Notes under the pieces: model-generated
What the model was told of the DNA's origin: nothing
Seen by the model: only the letters and a program-made list of their open reading frames with translations
The model's database searches: none
Shown here: positions 46,175 through 54,697 of the stretch, in pieces
Position numbering within the stretch: the stretch's first letter is position 1
Layout: each line of letters starts with the position of its first letter
Translations under genes and position numbers: made by a program
Source: Candidatus Poseidoniaceae archaeon
Lineage (GTDB): Archaea; Thermoplasmatota; Poseidoniia; Poseidoniales; Poseidoniaceae
Direction: 5' to 3'
DNA length: 64,000 nt
Assembly (NCBI GenBank): GCA_028356125.1
Contig: JAOMTZ010000004.1
Span: 1 to 64,000 of the forward strand

Positions 46175-47296
46175 TCAGTTTTGCTCTTCAGTATCTTCTG
46201 AATGTTCAGGGAATAATGCCATTACTTCCTCTGCGGGCTGAGCAAAGAACGTGTAAAAATCTGCAAGATATTCATCCTTGGTCTTGTTGAAGTTATTCTC
46301 AAATGCAACCTCAAACCCTAACTCATCTAGGTCTCCATAGAATCCATCAATGAACGCAGATTCTCCTTCATTATGAATCAGATAAGCGATGAACCAAGCA
46401 CCAACGTCGTAAGCATTCACTTCAGAATTGTATCCAAGTTGATCTAACTCTTCATCTTGAGAATTATATCCTTCTTGTGACATTTCCAACTTACGCTGCA
46501 TAACTTCTCGAAGATAGTTTTCACCTACTCCATCTTGAGTAGAATACAATGATTGAGCCATGAATTCAGCTCCGCCTTCTGCGAACCAGGGTTTGTCTTT
46601 TCCTCCCATCTTCGGGTCTCTCTCACAGGTATCTCTACTGTCTCCGCTGCACTCATCACTAATCTGTGAATGTTGGAAAATATGGAAGTATTCGTGAAGA
46701 GTAACCGGCTTGTAGTCATCTTCTTCTGGCCCCGGATACTTAGCAGACATGATCATCATCATGAAGTCATAATCGAGGTATGTTCGCTTGAAAGTACTGA
46801 TAGCGGCTCCTCCTTCATCGACATACCTTGTGAAAATTTGATAGTTCTCATTTGCACAATCCCACTCTTCATTCCAGTTGGAGTCCAGTGCCTTGTGGCG
46901 TTCACAGTACATATCTTCCAAGTCTTTTGCAGCATCTAGGTCTTCACCTATTACGTATATTTCAACAGGGCCGTAGTTACCCCATTCTGTTGCTGCAATA
47001 TTGTACCATTCTAGTGTGAGGTTAACCGTTTCATTGGAGACATCTGCAGTCCTGAATATTTCAGGCGCAGCGCAAGTTTCTACGCTCCATTCCAGCGTTC
47101 CATTAGTACCGTCTGGGCAAATTATTGCATAAGGAGAAACATCAGGTCCAGTGGTTGAGTTTCCTGGTTCGTTGTCCGAGTCTTGTGCGATGTCATCTTC
47201 TTTGTCAGAATTAGAATCGTCATCACTACCTAAGCATCCTGCTATGGACCCGAGAACAAAGGTTAGGGATAGGAAGAAGGCCAAGTGTTTCTGCAT
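46175..47296 (-). CDS. Secreted gluzincin-type metalloprotease lipoprotein
   Basis: A 373-residue lipoprotein with lipobox IAGC (C21) and an Asp/Ser-rich linker. A catalytic HEXXH is present as LHEYFHIFQHS, followed about 30 residues later by WFAEGGAEFMAQ with the candidate third-ligand Glu, as in peptidase-MA-like and other gluzincin families. Cys pairs in the ectodomain probably form disulfides. Likely digests protein or peptidoglycan-like debris outside the cell; substrate unknown. A 126-bp gap separates it from a divergent larger lipoprotein gene that also carries an HEXXH. Confidence 0.8.
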   Translation of the reverse strand: MQKHLAFFLSLTFVLGSIAGCLGSDDDSNSDKEDDIAQDSDNEPGNSTTGPDVSPYAIICPDGTNGTLEWSVETCAAPEIFRTADVSNETVNLTLEWYNIAATEWGNYGPVEIYVIGEDLDAAKDLEDMYCERHKALDSNWNEEWDCANENYQIFTRYVDEGGAAISTFKRTYLDYDFMMMIMSAKYPGPEEDDYKPVTLHEYFHIFQHSQISDECSGDSRDTCERDPKMGGKDKPWFAEGGAEFMAQSLYSTQDGVGENYLREVMQRKLEMSQEGYNSQDEELDQLGYNSEVNAYDVGAWFIAYLIHNEGESAFIDGFYGDLDELGFEVAFENNFNKTKDEYLADFYTFFAQPAEEVMALFPEHSEDTEEQN

Positions 47297-47422
47297 GTTC
47301 TTTGCAAGTAGTGGAGATTAATGAGGATAATCTAAATCAGACACGCTCCATTTGTCTCATCTTTCCCCAAAGCGAAACAAGTTGACCGTAATGATAATGT
47401 AATCAATGTTAAATTAAAGTAT

Positions 47423-50400
47423 ATGCGTAAGGCTCTATACCTCAGTAAACCCATATTTATATCATTGATAATGGTGCTTTCTACCACTCTAGTACCTGGC
47501 TGTCTTGACGGTTCGAGTGAGGATGAAGATACCGGTGTAAATGCAACTGCTCCAGCCACTCCAAGAGAAGCGATGGGATTGTGGCTGCCAACGATTGATG
47601 GTCATATAGGGCAACAGTCAGGAACTTTGTATGGAGAGTGGATGGATTCTTACAAACAAGACATTGAATTAAAAGATCAAGATGGTAATTCAGCATTTGC
47701 AAGATTAATGGTCAAATCTGTCGACCATTCGATTTCTCTGGCAATTACATCAAGTGATTTTGATGTTTCTCCTGCAAATATCTTAGTACATTTGAATGAC
47801 AGAACATTGGTTAGTCAGGTTGAAGGTAACCCTGCACTGAGTTACATGTCAATGGATTGTGAATTGGTTGATTGCGGAATAATGACACCCGTTGCTTCAG
47901 ATGCTGAGGGAAGAAGCATTTCTAATCTTGATTCGCTAGTCCCTATGGCACCTGTAAACTCAATCGCTTCCACATTTACCTTCATGACAAAAAATCTTGT
48001 CACTGAAGCAACAGCACTAAATTTCTTCACAGATTCGACACAGGCTGATGTGAAGATTGAGATTATGGTTAATGGAAAAGAGTGGATGTACGAACAAGCG
48101 TTCAATTTCGATTGGGTTTTGCCACTTATTTATCCAATCACAGATGTTTCTGTAGAAAGAATTGAGGTTACTCAAGCAATTCAAACAGCGAATAATGATG
48201 TCCGATTAGTCGAAGGGAAAGATACCCTGGTACGAGTGTTTATCGATAGTGGAGATTTTGCAACTGTTGATGTAAAGGTTACATTGCAGTACTGCATCTT
48301 AGTATTCTGTACTAAATCAATCGAAAAGATACACACTGCAGTCCAGAATCCACAACGTAAAAATTATCTCGATAGTGCTAACTTCCAATTACCTGCAGAT
48401 TGGGTAACGCATCCGGGAATTGATGACCCAATTCCAATTGGATTGTTTGCTAAAATTGAGCATATTTCTCCAGACGGAGAAATCGCCTATTTAGATACAA
48501 ATACGGCTAATGACAAGTTATTCCATGTGGCTTGGTTTAACGCAACTCACGATCTAAACTTGCATTACGTACCAATTACATTTGATGGATCTATACCCTC
48601 TGCAACAATGATTTCAAAGGGAACCGAGGGGCTAGATACTGTTTTCCCTACTAATGTAAATCCAGTTGAGATTGATACTAGACTATTCAGAACTGCATCT
48701 GATTATAATGCAGGTGATTTCAAAGTTCAAGGAATTGAGTTGCTTAATATTCTAATGATTTATTCTGAAATGACGGGTAATATTCCCTATCCTGACCAAT
48801 TAGCCTTACTTTTCCCAAACGGAGAAACGCTGATTTCTGAAAGTTCAGGTGATGGAATATGCGGTTCGAGTACACCTGAGTGGGCTTCTGGCAGCGAATT
48901 AGACATCAATAGTTTTGTGACGATTTCCAAATTATCAAATGCTTGCTTAAAAAAACATGTAGTTGCTCATGAATTAAACCATAATTTGGGACCTTTAGGG
49001 GGTACTTATGTTGAAACTTGGCCTTGGATAAACTGTACTACGGGAGTTGTTGATGTAAACGATAATGGCGTTTATGACCCTGGCATTGATGAATGTGAAG
49101 AAGAAGAAATCGGAACTGCTAGTGAAACTATTGCTTGGGGTGTAGGAGATGGAACGTGGGGAGGACATATTGGCCCTGAGTGTGGGGCGGATGGTGATGA
49201 TACTACGTGGAATGATTTGTACGGTTCTGATAGAACCATTGAAGATTTAGGGTGGACTTCTTGGTTCCCAGATACGGAAACTAATACTGAGTCGTTAATT
49301 AGTCCGGATATCCGAGAACTGCAGGGATATTGTTCTGGCGGTGGCGACAACATTTACTTCGTAAGATGGGTTTCAATTTACAGGTGGGACCATCTATTTG
49401 ATTTGTTCAGCGATTGGGAAGTTGGAAACCCAACTGGACGCTCTGATGATGGCAAGACAAGAATTGTAGCTTTATCCGTCGGCGATAATGCTACTGGCAA
49501 ATTACACTACACCTACACTATGGATAATTCAGCAATAAAGCCGAAAGAAAGTGAGATAGATGGCCGAGGTCAGAGGTACGAGGTCAGAGCTTTCGATGAG
49601 AATAATGATCTTATTGAGACCGCTGTAATCGTAAAAAACCCACACGAATTACACCACAAGCATGAAGGCTTGGAAGTCGAGGAATACACTTCGTTAGTTT
49701 TGTTTAAAGAAACAACACAAATGAGTGAAATTCATTTAGTTCATATCGATAATAACGGAACCGAAACATTAGTTGATGCATTTTATGATGGTTCAAAACA
49801 GCCTCAAATTTCAGTTGATAGAATACCTACTGAAATTAATTCTAGAGATGAAAAAGTAACTATCTCATGGTCTATTGCTGATGCCACAGAAATGCCAGAC
49901 GTGTTGTATCAGTTAGAATATTCATGGGGCCATGATATTTGGCTCCCCATTGGAATACCAGATAGAAACAATTCTGTAACTATGGACTTTGGAATCTTAC
50001 CAGGTAGTTCACAGGCCGCATTTAGAATAAAAGCAATGAATGGAATGGTGACATCTTATGCTACGAGCAATTCATTTAGTCTACCATTCCAAAATCCAAC
50101 TGCTGAACTTAGCGTTTCAGAAAATTTGCAAGATGGAAAACTGAACTATGGAGAAGCGTTCGACTTTGAAATTAAGTTCACTGATCCTGATTGGGCCGCT
50201 CCTAACCTGAACAGCTGCAAGGCACACCTAGTCAATGATGAAGGCATTGTTGTTTGGGGAGAAGGTTCTCAAACCTCAAACCGGCTAATCACGAAGAATA
50301 TTCCTAGTGAATCATATGACCATCATGATGGATGTTTATCAATCATAGGACATAGCGAAGTTGGTATCAGTTTCCCTAATGAACAAATTTTGAATGCTGA

Positions 50401-50767
50401 GCTTACACCTGGTGTTTACAAACTCGAAGTAGAATATACTGACGAGCATGGTGGAATGGTTACTGAGAAGTTCGAGTTCGTAATCGAAGTTGGTCCTAAA
50501 CAGACAGTAGAATATCGAGAACGGCTATTGGAAAACTACCGCAATGACTTGGTTCAACCAGGGGAAGGGTTTCCTGATCTAGGTCAAAAAGAATTACAGT
50601 ACGTTGTGACTTTACAAATGGTAGAAGCAGGGTTTCCTATTGCCATGAAAGATTTCTCAGCAGTTGAATTGGGTGAGATGATGATGATTCCAGAATCAAG
50701 GCGTGATGAGTTGATAAAACTGGGTGACGATTTGAGTGATGATTTCCTTGATGGACTTAAAGATTAG
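47423..50767 (+). CDS. Large HEXXH-containing lipoprotein with C-terminal beta-sandwich domains
   Basis: A 1,114-residue secreted lipoprotein, lipobox VPGC (C27) with an acidic linker. The central part has HELNHNLGPLGG (residues 516-520 for HEXXH) in a segment recalling M66-type metzincins, though the usual third His of HEXXHxxGxxH is replaced by Gly. The protease domain is followed by Fn3- or PKD-like domains (about 800-1035) and a helical C-terminus with a repeated short motif ending DDLSDDFLDGLKD. The upstream region has domains with SVERIEVTQAIQ, common before such peptidases. Divergent from the other metalloprotease lipoprotein. Confidence 0.78.
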   Translation: MRKALYLSKPIFISLIMVLSTTLVPGCLDGSSEDEDTGVNATAPATPREAMGLWLPTIDGHIGQQSGTLYGEWMDSYKQDIELKDQDGNSAFARLMVKSVDHSISLAITSSDFDVSPANILVHLNDRTLVSQVEGNPALSYMSMDCELVDCGIMTPVASDAEGRSISNLDSLVPMAPVNSIASTFTFMTKNLVTEATALNFFTDSTQADVKIEIMVNGKEWMYEQAFNFDWVLPLIYPITDVSVERIEVTQAIQTANNDVRLVEGKDTLVRVFIDSGDFATVDVKVTLQYCILVFCTKSIEKIHTAVQNPQRKNYLDSANFQLPADWVTHPGIDDPIPIGLFAKIEHISPDGEIAYLDTNTANDKLFHVAWFNATHDLNLHYVPITFDGSIPSATMISKGTEGLDTVFPTNVNPVEIDTRLFRTASDYNAGDFKVQGIELLNILMIYSEMTGNIPYPDQLALLFPNGETLISESSGDGICGSSTPEWASGSELDINSFVTISKLSNACLKKHVVAHELNHNLGPLGGTYVETWPWINCTTGVVDVNDNGVYDPGIDECEEEEIGTASETIAWGVGDGTWGGHIGPECGADGDDTTWNDLYGSDRTIEDLGWTSWFPDTETNTESLISPDIRELQGYCSGGGDNIYFVRWVSIYRWDHLFDLFSDWEVGNPTGRSDDGKTRIVALSVGDNATGKLHYTYTMDNSAIKPKESEIDGRGQRYEVRAFDENNDLIETAVIVKNPHELHHKHEGLEVEEYTSLVLFKETTQMSEIHLVHIDNNGTETLVDAFYDGSKQPQISVDRIPTEINSRDEKVTISWSIADATEMPDVLYQLEYSWGHDIWLPIGIPDRNNSVTMDFGILPGSSQAAFRIKAMNGMVTSYATSNSFSLPFQNPTAELSVSENLQDGKLNYGEAFDFEIKFTDPDWAAPNLNSCKAHLVNDEGIVVWGEGSQTSNRLITKNIPSESYDHHDGCLSIIGHSEVGISFPNEQILNAELTPGVYKLEVEYTDEHGGMVTEKFEFVIEVGPKQTVEYRERLLENYRNDLVQPGEGFPDLGQKELQYVVTLQMVEAGFPIAMKDFSAVELGEMMMIPESRRDELIKLGDDLSDDFLDGLKD

Positions 50768-50800
50768 TTACACAAATAGACAAGGGCCACGGTGTGTCAA

Positions 50801-50929
50801 TCAATTCTCCAAGCTACTTGCCCAGGTATACAAGATTCCACTCAATACACAACATGCATAGAAAACAGTCCGAATTGGGTGGTACTTCATAGCCCTAAAC
50901 CAATACTTCGGATTCAATAGATACAACAT
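50801..50929 (-). CDS. Possible 42-residue small membrane protein
   Basis: An ORF on the reverse strand in the 292-bp gap between the large lipoprotein gene and the small membrane protein gene. The peptide begins MLYLLNPKYWFRAMKYHP and continues with a hydrophobic helix (TVFYACCVLSGILYTWASS). Composition is protein-like, but no clear ribosome-binding site is seen. Nothing else was recognised in this gap. Confidence 0.3.
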   Translation of the reverse strand: MLYLLNPKYWFRAMKYHPIRTVFYACCVLSGILYTWASSLEN

Positions 50930-51059
50930 GATAGTTACTCTGACTTAGTCGATTGTAATACTATCGCTTGAATTGTGGATAATCAATGCACAACCAAATA
51001 TGTTGATTTTCATTTTCAAAATTACATCAATTCTTAAGCAGTCCTGCTTTCGACGAATT

Positions 51060-51440
51060 ATGCATTTCTACGTTCCAGGTGCGATTGCGGGAATTATTAT
51101 TTTCCAGGTTGCTATTATCATTCCAACACTTTCGAAAAAGTTGGCTGCAAATGAATTTGGTAAAGCGATTAGAGGATTATGGCCTAAATTTTTCATATTC
51201 ATAGCGGTATTAGCAGCGACCAGTTTAGCGATTATGATGATTACCGGCGATGGTGGAAATTACCACTTAGCCATTTCAGGATTTACTTTACTTGCTTCCT
51301 CAATTTGTTATCTGATTACCCCAGCAACCAACCGCGCTAAAGATGAGAATAATATGAAGAAGTTCGATCTGTTACACAAACTAAGCGTTTGGCTAACAAT
51401 CACAATACTGCTGACAAATATCGCCTTCCTATTCATCTAA
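51060..51440 (+). CDS. Small four-helix membrane protein (DUF4149-like)
   Basis: A protein of 126 residues from ATG 51060; ATG 51000 or TTG 50973 would extend it by 20 or 29 residues. Four transmembrane helices (about 3-19, 38-57, 66-82 and 104-124) enclose a cytoplasmic RGLWPKFF loop and a C-terminal KKFDLLHKLS, an arrangement like DUF4149 proteins of unknown function. The N-terminus is uncertain because no ribosome-binding site distinguishes the starts. Intergenic spacing suggests it is transcribed alone. Confidence 0.6.
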   Translation: MHFYVPGAIAGIIIFQVAIIIPTLSKKLAANEFGKAIRGLWPKFFIFIAVLAATSLAIMMITGDGGNYHLAISGFTLLASSICYLITPATNRAKDENNMKKFDLLHKLSVWLTITILLTNIAFLFI

Positions 51441-51540
51441 TCACAGTGAAGTTGTTTTTTGTAGGATTGATGAAACACTGTTTCTGAAATCTGGCTGGTG
51501 AGAATCAAGATTCTAAAAGTAGAACCTCGATAGCACTACC

Positions 51541-52182
51541 ATGAGGAGAATCCTAATCCCGGTTCTATTGGTTGTTTTTTTCTCTGTAACTGTAAGTGCA
51601 GAGTCTTACATAATCACTGGGCGAGCCACATATGCCGACAATTCTCAAGTCCAACTTTACGACATTGGAATAGATTGTGAGGATGGTGAAAATGATTGCC
51701 TGAAGTTCCGTGGTAACACAGCTCAAACCGATAGATACGGCAACTACACAATGGTTTTGTCTGTTAATGAAGAAGATAATGGTACAAGGATTCTCCTAAC
51801 ATTAAGAGGTGAAGAATTCGTTCACAACATCGACTTGGGACTCCTTGAATCATCACAAGGTACGATCACTCAAAACATCAAACTCTCTCAATATCCATCT
51901 CCTGCAGGTTCAGGATTCAGTTCGGGATGTTGTTTACTGCTATTCGTAATCATGGCCGTTTACATCCTTGCAAAGACAGCTAGAATGCTTTCCACCAAGC
52001 AAGGCAGGCTTCACTTTAGAGGGTACAAACCAGTGAAGACCCTAGAGTGTCCAAAGTGCAACCTAGTAGTGTCCCAATCTCAACTCCTACGTCATCTCGT
52101 GGTAGAGCACGACATGGACATTACTGATGCTGGGCAACTTACTGGTAAAACGATGAGAAAGACCTGGTCTGAAGAAGAATGA
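51541..52182 (+). CDS. Secreted-domain membrane protein with cytoplasmic C2H2 zinc finger
   Basis: A 213-residue protein. A signal peptide (RILIPVLLVVFFSVTVSA) precedes a small beta domain (about 22-115) like the carboxypeptidase regulatory-like fold, with a Cys pair. After a transmembrane helix (CCLLLFVIMAVYILAKTA, about 128-147) comes a cytoplasmic tail with CPKCNLVVSQSQLLRHLVVEH, a C2H2-type zinc finger near residues 170-190. The combination would let an outer-face domain signal to nucleic acid or protein inside. No family name recognised. Followed 42 bp downstream by the aldo/keto reductase gene. Confidence 0.72.
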   Translation: MRRILIPVLLVVFFSVTVSAESYIITGRATYADNSQVQLYDIGIDCEDGENDCLKFRGNTAQTDRYGNYTMVLSVNEEDNGTRILLTLRGEEFVHNIDLGLLESSQGTITQNIKLSQYPSPAGSGFSSGCCLLLFVIMAVYILAKTARMLSTKQGRLHFRGYKPVKTLECPKCNLVVSQSQLLRHLVVEHDMDITDAGQLTGKTMRKTWSEEE

Positions 52183-52224
52183 TGCCGGATTGCATTTTAT
52201 CAATGAGTTTGGTTTAGGGCAATC

Positions 52225-53061
52225 ATGCGAATCAGTCACAGCACTCCAAACGGGGGCGAAGAATTTGTTCATGAAGTCCCTCAATTCGGCCTAGGGGTCT
52301 TCCTAATGTCTGAAGAAGGTGAATGTAAAAGTTCAGTTCTCGCAGCACTAGAGGCAGGCTACACTCACATCGATACCGCACGTGCTTACAATAACGAACA
52401 TGAGGTTGGTGAAGCGATTAAGGAGTCTGGAGTAGACCGTGAATCATTGTTCATTACTACAAAATTACGTCGAGGTCACGCAACTGGATACGAAGAGGTT
52501 CTAGAGCATTGCAAGAAATCTCTTGAACTCCTTGATACAGATTACATCGACTTGTATCTTGTCCACGCTCCGCCAGAGAATTCAGAACACAGAGCTCCTG
52601 TTTGGAAAGGAATGGAGTACTGCCTTGAACAAGGCTGGGTCAAAGCAATCGGTGTTTCAAATTACGGCGCAACCCATCTTGAAGGCATGAAAGAATACGC
52701 ATCTTACATGCCAGCAGTTAACCAAGTCGAGTTCAACCCGTGGCTACAGCGTCCACAATTATTCCAGGCCACAGAAGGAATCGGTGCCAAAGTCATGGCC
52801 TATTCTCCTTTGGCTAGAGGTCACAAAGTCGATGATCCAGAACTTGCAACAATTGCACAAAGGCTTGGATGCACTCCTGCCCAAGTAGCGATAAAGTTCT
52901 GTTATGATAGTGGCTGTATCACAATTCCAAAGTCTAGCAGACCTGAACGGATTGTTGAAAATCTAGCATCTTTAGAAGTCGATATTTCTAGTGAGATGGA
53001 AGCGATAAAGGCCATGGAATGTAATTACGTTTCAGGCTGGGATCCAACGAGCGAGCCTTGA
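52225..53061 (+). CDS. Aldo/keto reductase
   Basis: A 278-residue NADPH-dependent carbonyl reductase. The catalytic tetrad is present: D50 and Y55 in THIDTARAYNNE, the Lys in FITTKLRRG (near 81) and the His in LYLVHAPP (near 111). The cofactor region GVSNYGATHL, QVEFNPW, AYSPLARG and IPKSSRPERI is typical of the 2,5-diketo-gluconate reductase branch. Co-transcribed with a cupin gene 9 bp downstream. Substrate unknown. Confidence 0.9.
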   Translation: MRISHSTPNGGEEFVHEVPQFGLGVFLMSEEGECKSSVLAALEAGYTHIDTARAYNNEHEVGEAIKESGVDRESLFITTKLRRGHATGYEEVLEHCKKSLELLDTDYIDLYLVHAPPENSEHRAPVWKGMEYCLEQGWVKAIGVSNYGATHLEGMKEYASYMPAVNQVEFNPWLQRPQLFQATEGIGAKVMAYSPLARGHKVDDPELATIAQRLGCTPAQVAIKFCYDSGCITIPKSSRPERIVENLASLEVDISSEMEAIKAMECNYVSGWDPTSEP

Positions 53062-53070
53062 GGTGAGGAT

Positions 53071-53430
53071 ATGAAAAGCATCAACTTTGCAGATAAACTT
53101 AGTAAATTTTCAGACCACTGGTCGCCTAAAGTAATCGCAGAGATGAACGATTACCAATTCAAACTAGCCAAGCTCGAAGGAGAGTTTGTGTGGCATAATC
53201 ATCCAGATACTGACGAGGTTTTTATCGTGATTGAAGGCTCTATGAAAATAGAGTTAGAAGATGGAGTAGTCGAGTTAGGTGCTGGTGAAATGTATGTTGT
53301 TCCCAAAGGGGTAATGCACAAACCGGTTGCAGAAAAAGAGTGTCAAATTATGCTGGTTGAGCCACGTGGAGTAGTCAATACAGGTGAAGCAGATAGTGAC
53401 CTAACTGCTGAAAACGATGTCTGGATTTAG
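53071..53430 (+). CDS. Small cupin-domain protein
   Basis: A 119-residue single cupin. Motif 1 is WHNHPDTDEVFIVIEG with metal ligands H42, H44 and E49; motif 2 is GEMYVVPKGVMHKP with the fourth ligand His near 82. A GAGGTGAGG site sits just upstream of the ATG. Such cupins bind a metal and act as mannose-6-phosphate isomerase-like enzymes, dioxygenases or storage folds. Its pairing with the aldo/keto reductase suggests sugar or carbonyl metabolism. Confidence 0.85.
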   Translation: MKSINFADKLSKFSDHWSPKVIAEMNDYQFKLAKLEGEFVWHNHPDTDEVFIVIEGSMKIELEDGVVELGAGEMYVVPKGVMHKPVAEKECQIMLVEPRGVVNTGEADSDLTAENDVWI

Positions 53431-53531
53431 AACTCAAAGTTCTGGCTACAACTCGGATATTAGTACAAGTAGTCTTCATCTGTACCCACATTAACTTCCG
53501 ATCACAATTCGGGAACAGACGAAATTTAAGG

Positions 53532-53604
53532 TAGTCTCTCCCGGATTTGAACCGAGGTCTGCGGGACCAGAACCCACAATGATGGACCGCTACACTAAGA
53601 GACT
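53532..53604 (-). tRNA. tRNA-Gln (CUG), CCA not encoded
   Basis: Read on the reverse strand the acceptor stem is AGTCTCT/AGAGACT. The anticodon stem GTGGG/CCCGC encloses TTCTGGT with anticodon CTG. The T stem CTCGG/CCGGG encloses TTCAAAT. The discriminator is A. The following bases are CCTT, so the final CCA must be added after transcription, unlike the tRNA-Phe gene. No intron seen. Confidence 0.93.
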
Positions 53605-53650
53605 AGCAGATGGCCCAAAAGCCTCTCATTCTTCAAGTAAACGGTGCTAA

Positions 53651-54697
53651 TCAACCACGTAATTGTGCAATTACGTCATCAAGTTTAGCAGCACTAGGCC
53701 TAAGAATGTCATCTCCCATCTCGACTATCGGGGTATCATGTAGTTCTAGGTCGTCTTCTAGAGCAGGTTTTTCTCCGTCGAAGTAAAGCAATCCCATTAC
53801 GTGCTTTTTGTCAGCATCTGCTTGATGAAGAGCACCTAGTGCAGCAACGGCATCTGAGATGTCGTGGTCCTCGGAAATAGTTTCCAAGCGCATAGTTGAG
53901 CCATCATGCAGAGTAATGTCTCTAAAGGAACCAGCAGGTACTTCCACTTGTTCTAGCGGTGAGAAGTGCGGAATATATCCTACAGAGTGTAACTCGGCTT
54001 GGTTATCCTTGACATATCCGTATGAGCGAAGAGATTCATCGTTGTTGTTGAAAGTAACACAAGGGCTGATTACATCGATCAATGCAAATCCTTTGTGAGA
54101 CATTGCAGCCTTGATAATTGCAGTCAATTGTTTCTTGGAACCGCTGAAAGAACGTGCTACGAATGAGCAACCCAGGTTGATAGCCATTGCACACAAATCG
54201 ATAGGCTGTGTTTCATTAGTCGCTCCTTTCTTCTTCTTCGAACCCACGTCTGCTGTAGCAGAATATTGGCCCTTAGTCAGACCATAAACACCATTGTTTT
54301 CAATGATGTAAACCATGTTGACATTTCGCCTTATTGCGTGAATAAGTTGACCAATTCCAATAGATGCAGAGTCTCCATCTCCTGAAACACCAAGGTATGT
54401 TAGGTCCTTGTTGACAACATTAGCTCCAGTAGTTACCGAAGGCATTCTGCCGTGGACCGTATTGAATCCGTGAGATTGACCTAGGTAGTAAGCAGGAGTC
54501 TTGGATGAACAACCGATTCCACTCATCTTTGCAATTCTGTGTGGTTCCAGACCATTTTCCCAAGCGGAGTTTACAATCACGCTAGAAATCTGGTCGTGTC
54601 CACATCCTGGGCAAAGCGAAGATTTCCCGCCAGTGTACGAATCCTTAGGCTCGTTGATAACATTGAGTTTGATTGCTTTTACAGGCTTTTCACTCAT
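53651..54697 (-). CDS. korB: 2-oxoacid:ferredoxin oxidoreductase, beta subunit (KorB-like)
   Basis: The thiamine-diphosphate-binding subunit of an oxidoreductase that decarboxylates 2-oxoacids and reduces ferredoxin. Cluster Cys ligands are C29 and C32 (LCPGCGH), the Cys of SGIGCSSK, and a later SPCVTF Cys. The thiamine motif is GDGDSASIGIGQ with NNGVYGLTKGQ. Length is 348 residues, longer than the usual 280-300. The start overlaps the KorA stop by ATGA. 2-oxoglutarate specificity is assumed from the KorA/KorB architecture and the nearby aconitase. Confidence 0.92.
   Translation of the reverse strand: MSEKPVKAIKLNVINEPKDSYTGGKSSLCPGCGHDQISSVIVNSAWENGLEPHRIAKMSGIGCSSKTPAYYLGQSHGFNTVHGRMPSVTTGANVVNKDLTYLGVSGDGDSASIGIGQLIHAIRRNVNMVYIIENNGVYGLTKGQYSATADVGSKKKKGATNETQPIDLCAMAINLGCSFVARSFSGSKKQLTAIIKAAMSHKGFALIDVISPCVTFNNNDESLRSYGYVKDNQAELHSVGYIPHFSPLEQVEVPAGSFRDITLHDGSTMRLETISEDHDISDAVAALGALHQADADKKHVMGLLYFDGEKPALEDDLELHDTPIVEMGDDILRPSAAKLDDVIAQLRG

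Noticed and set aside
53532-53604. tRNA-Gln as a degraded gene because CCA is missing
   Set aside because: All stems and the anticodon loop are intact; many archaeal tRNA genes lack encoded CCA.
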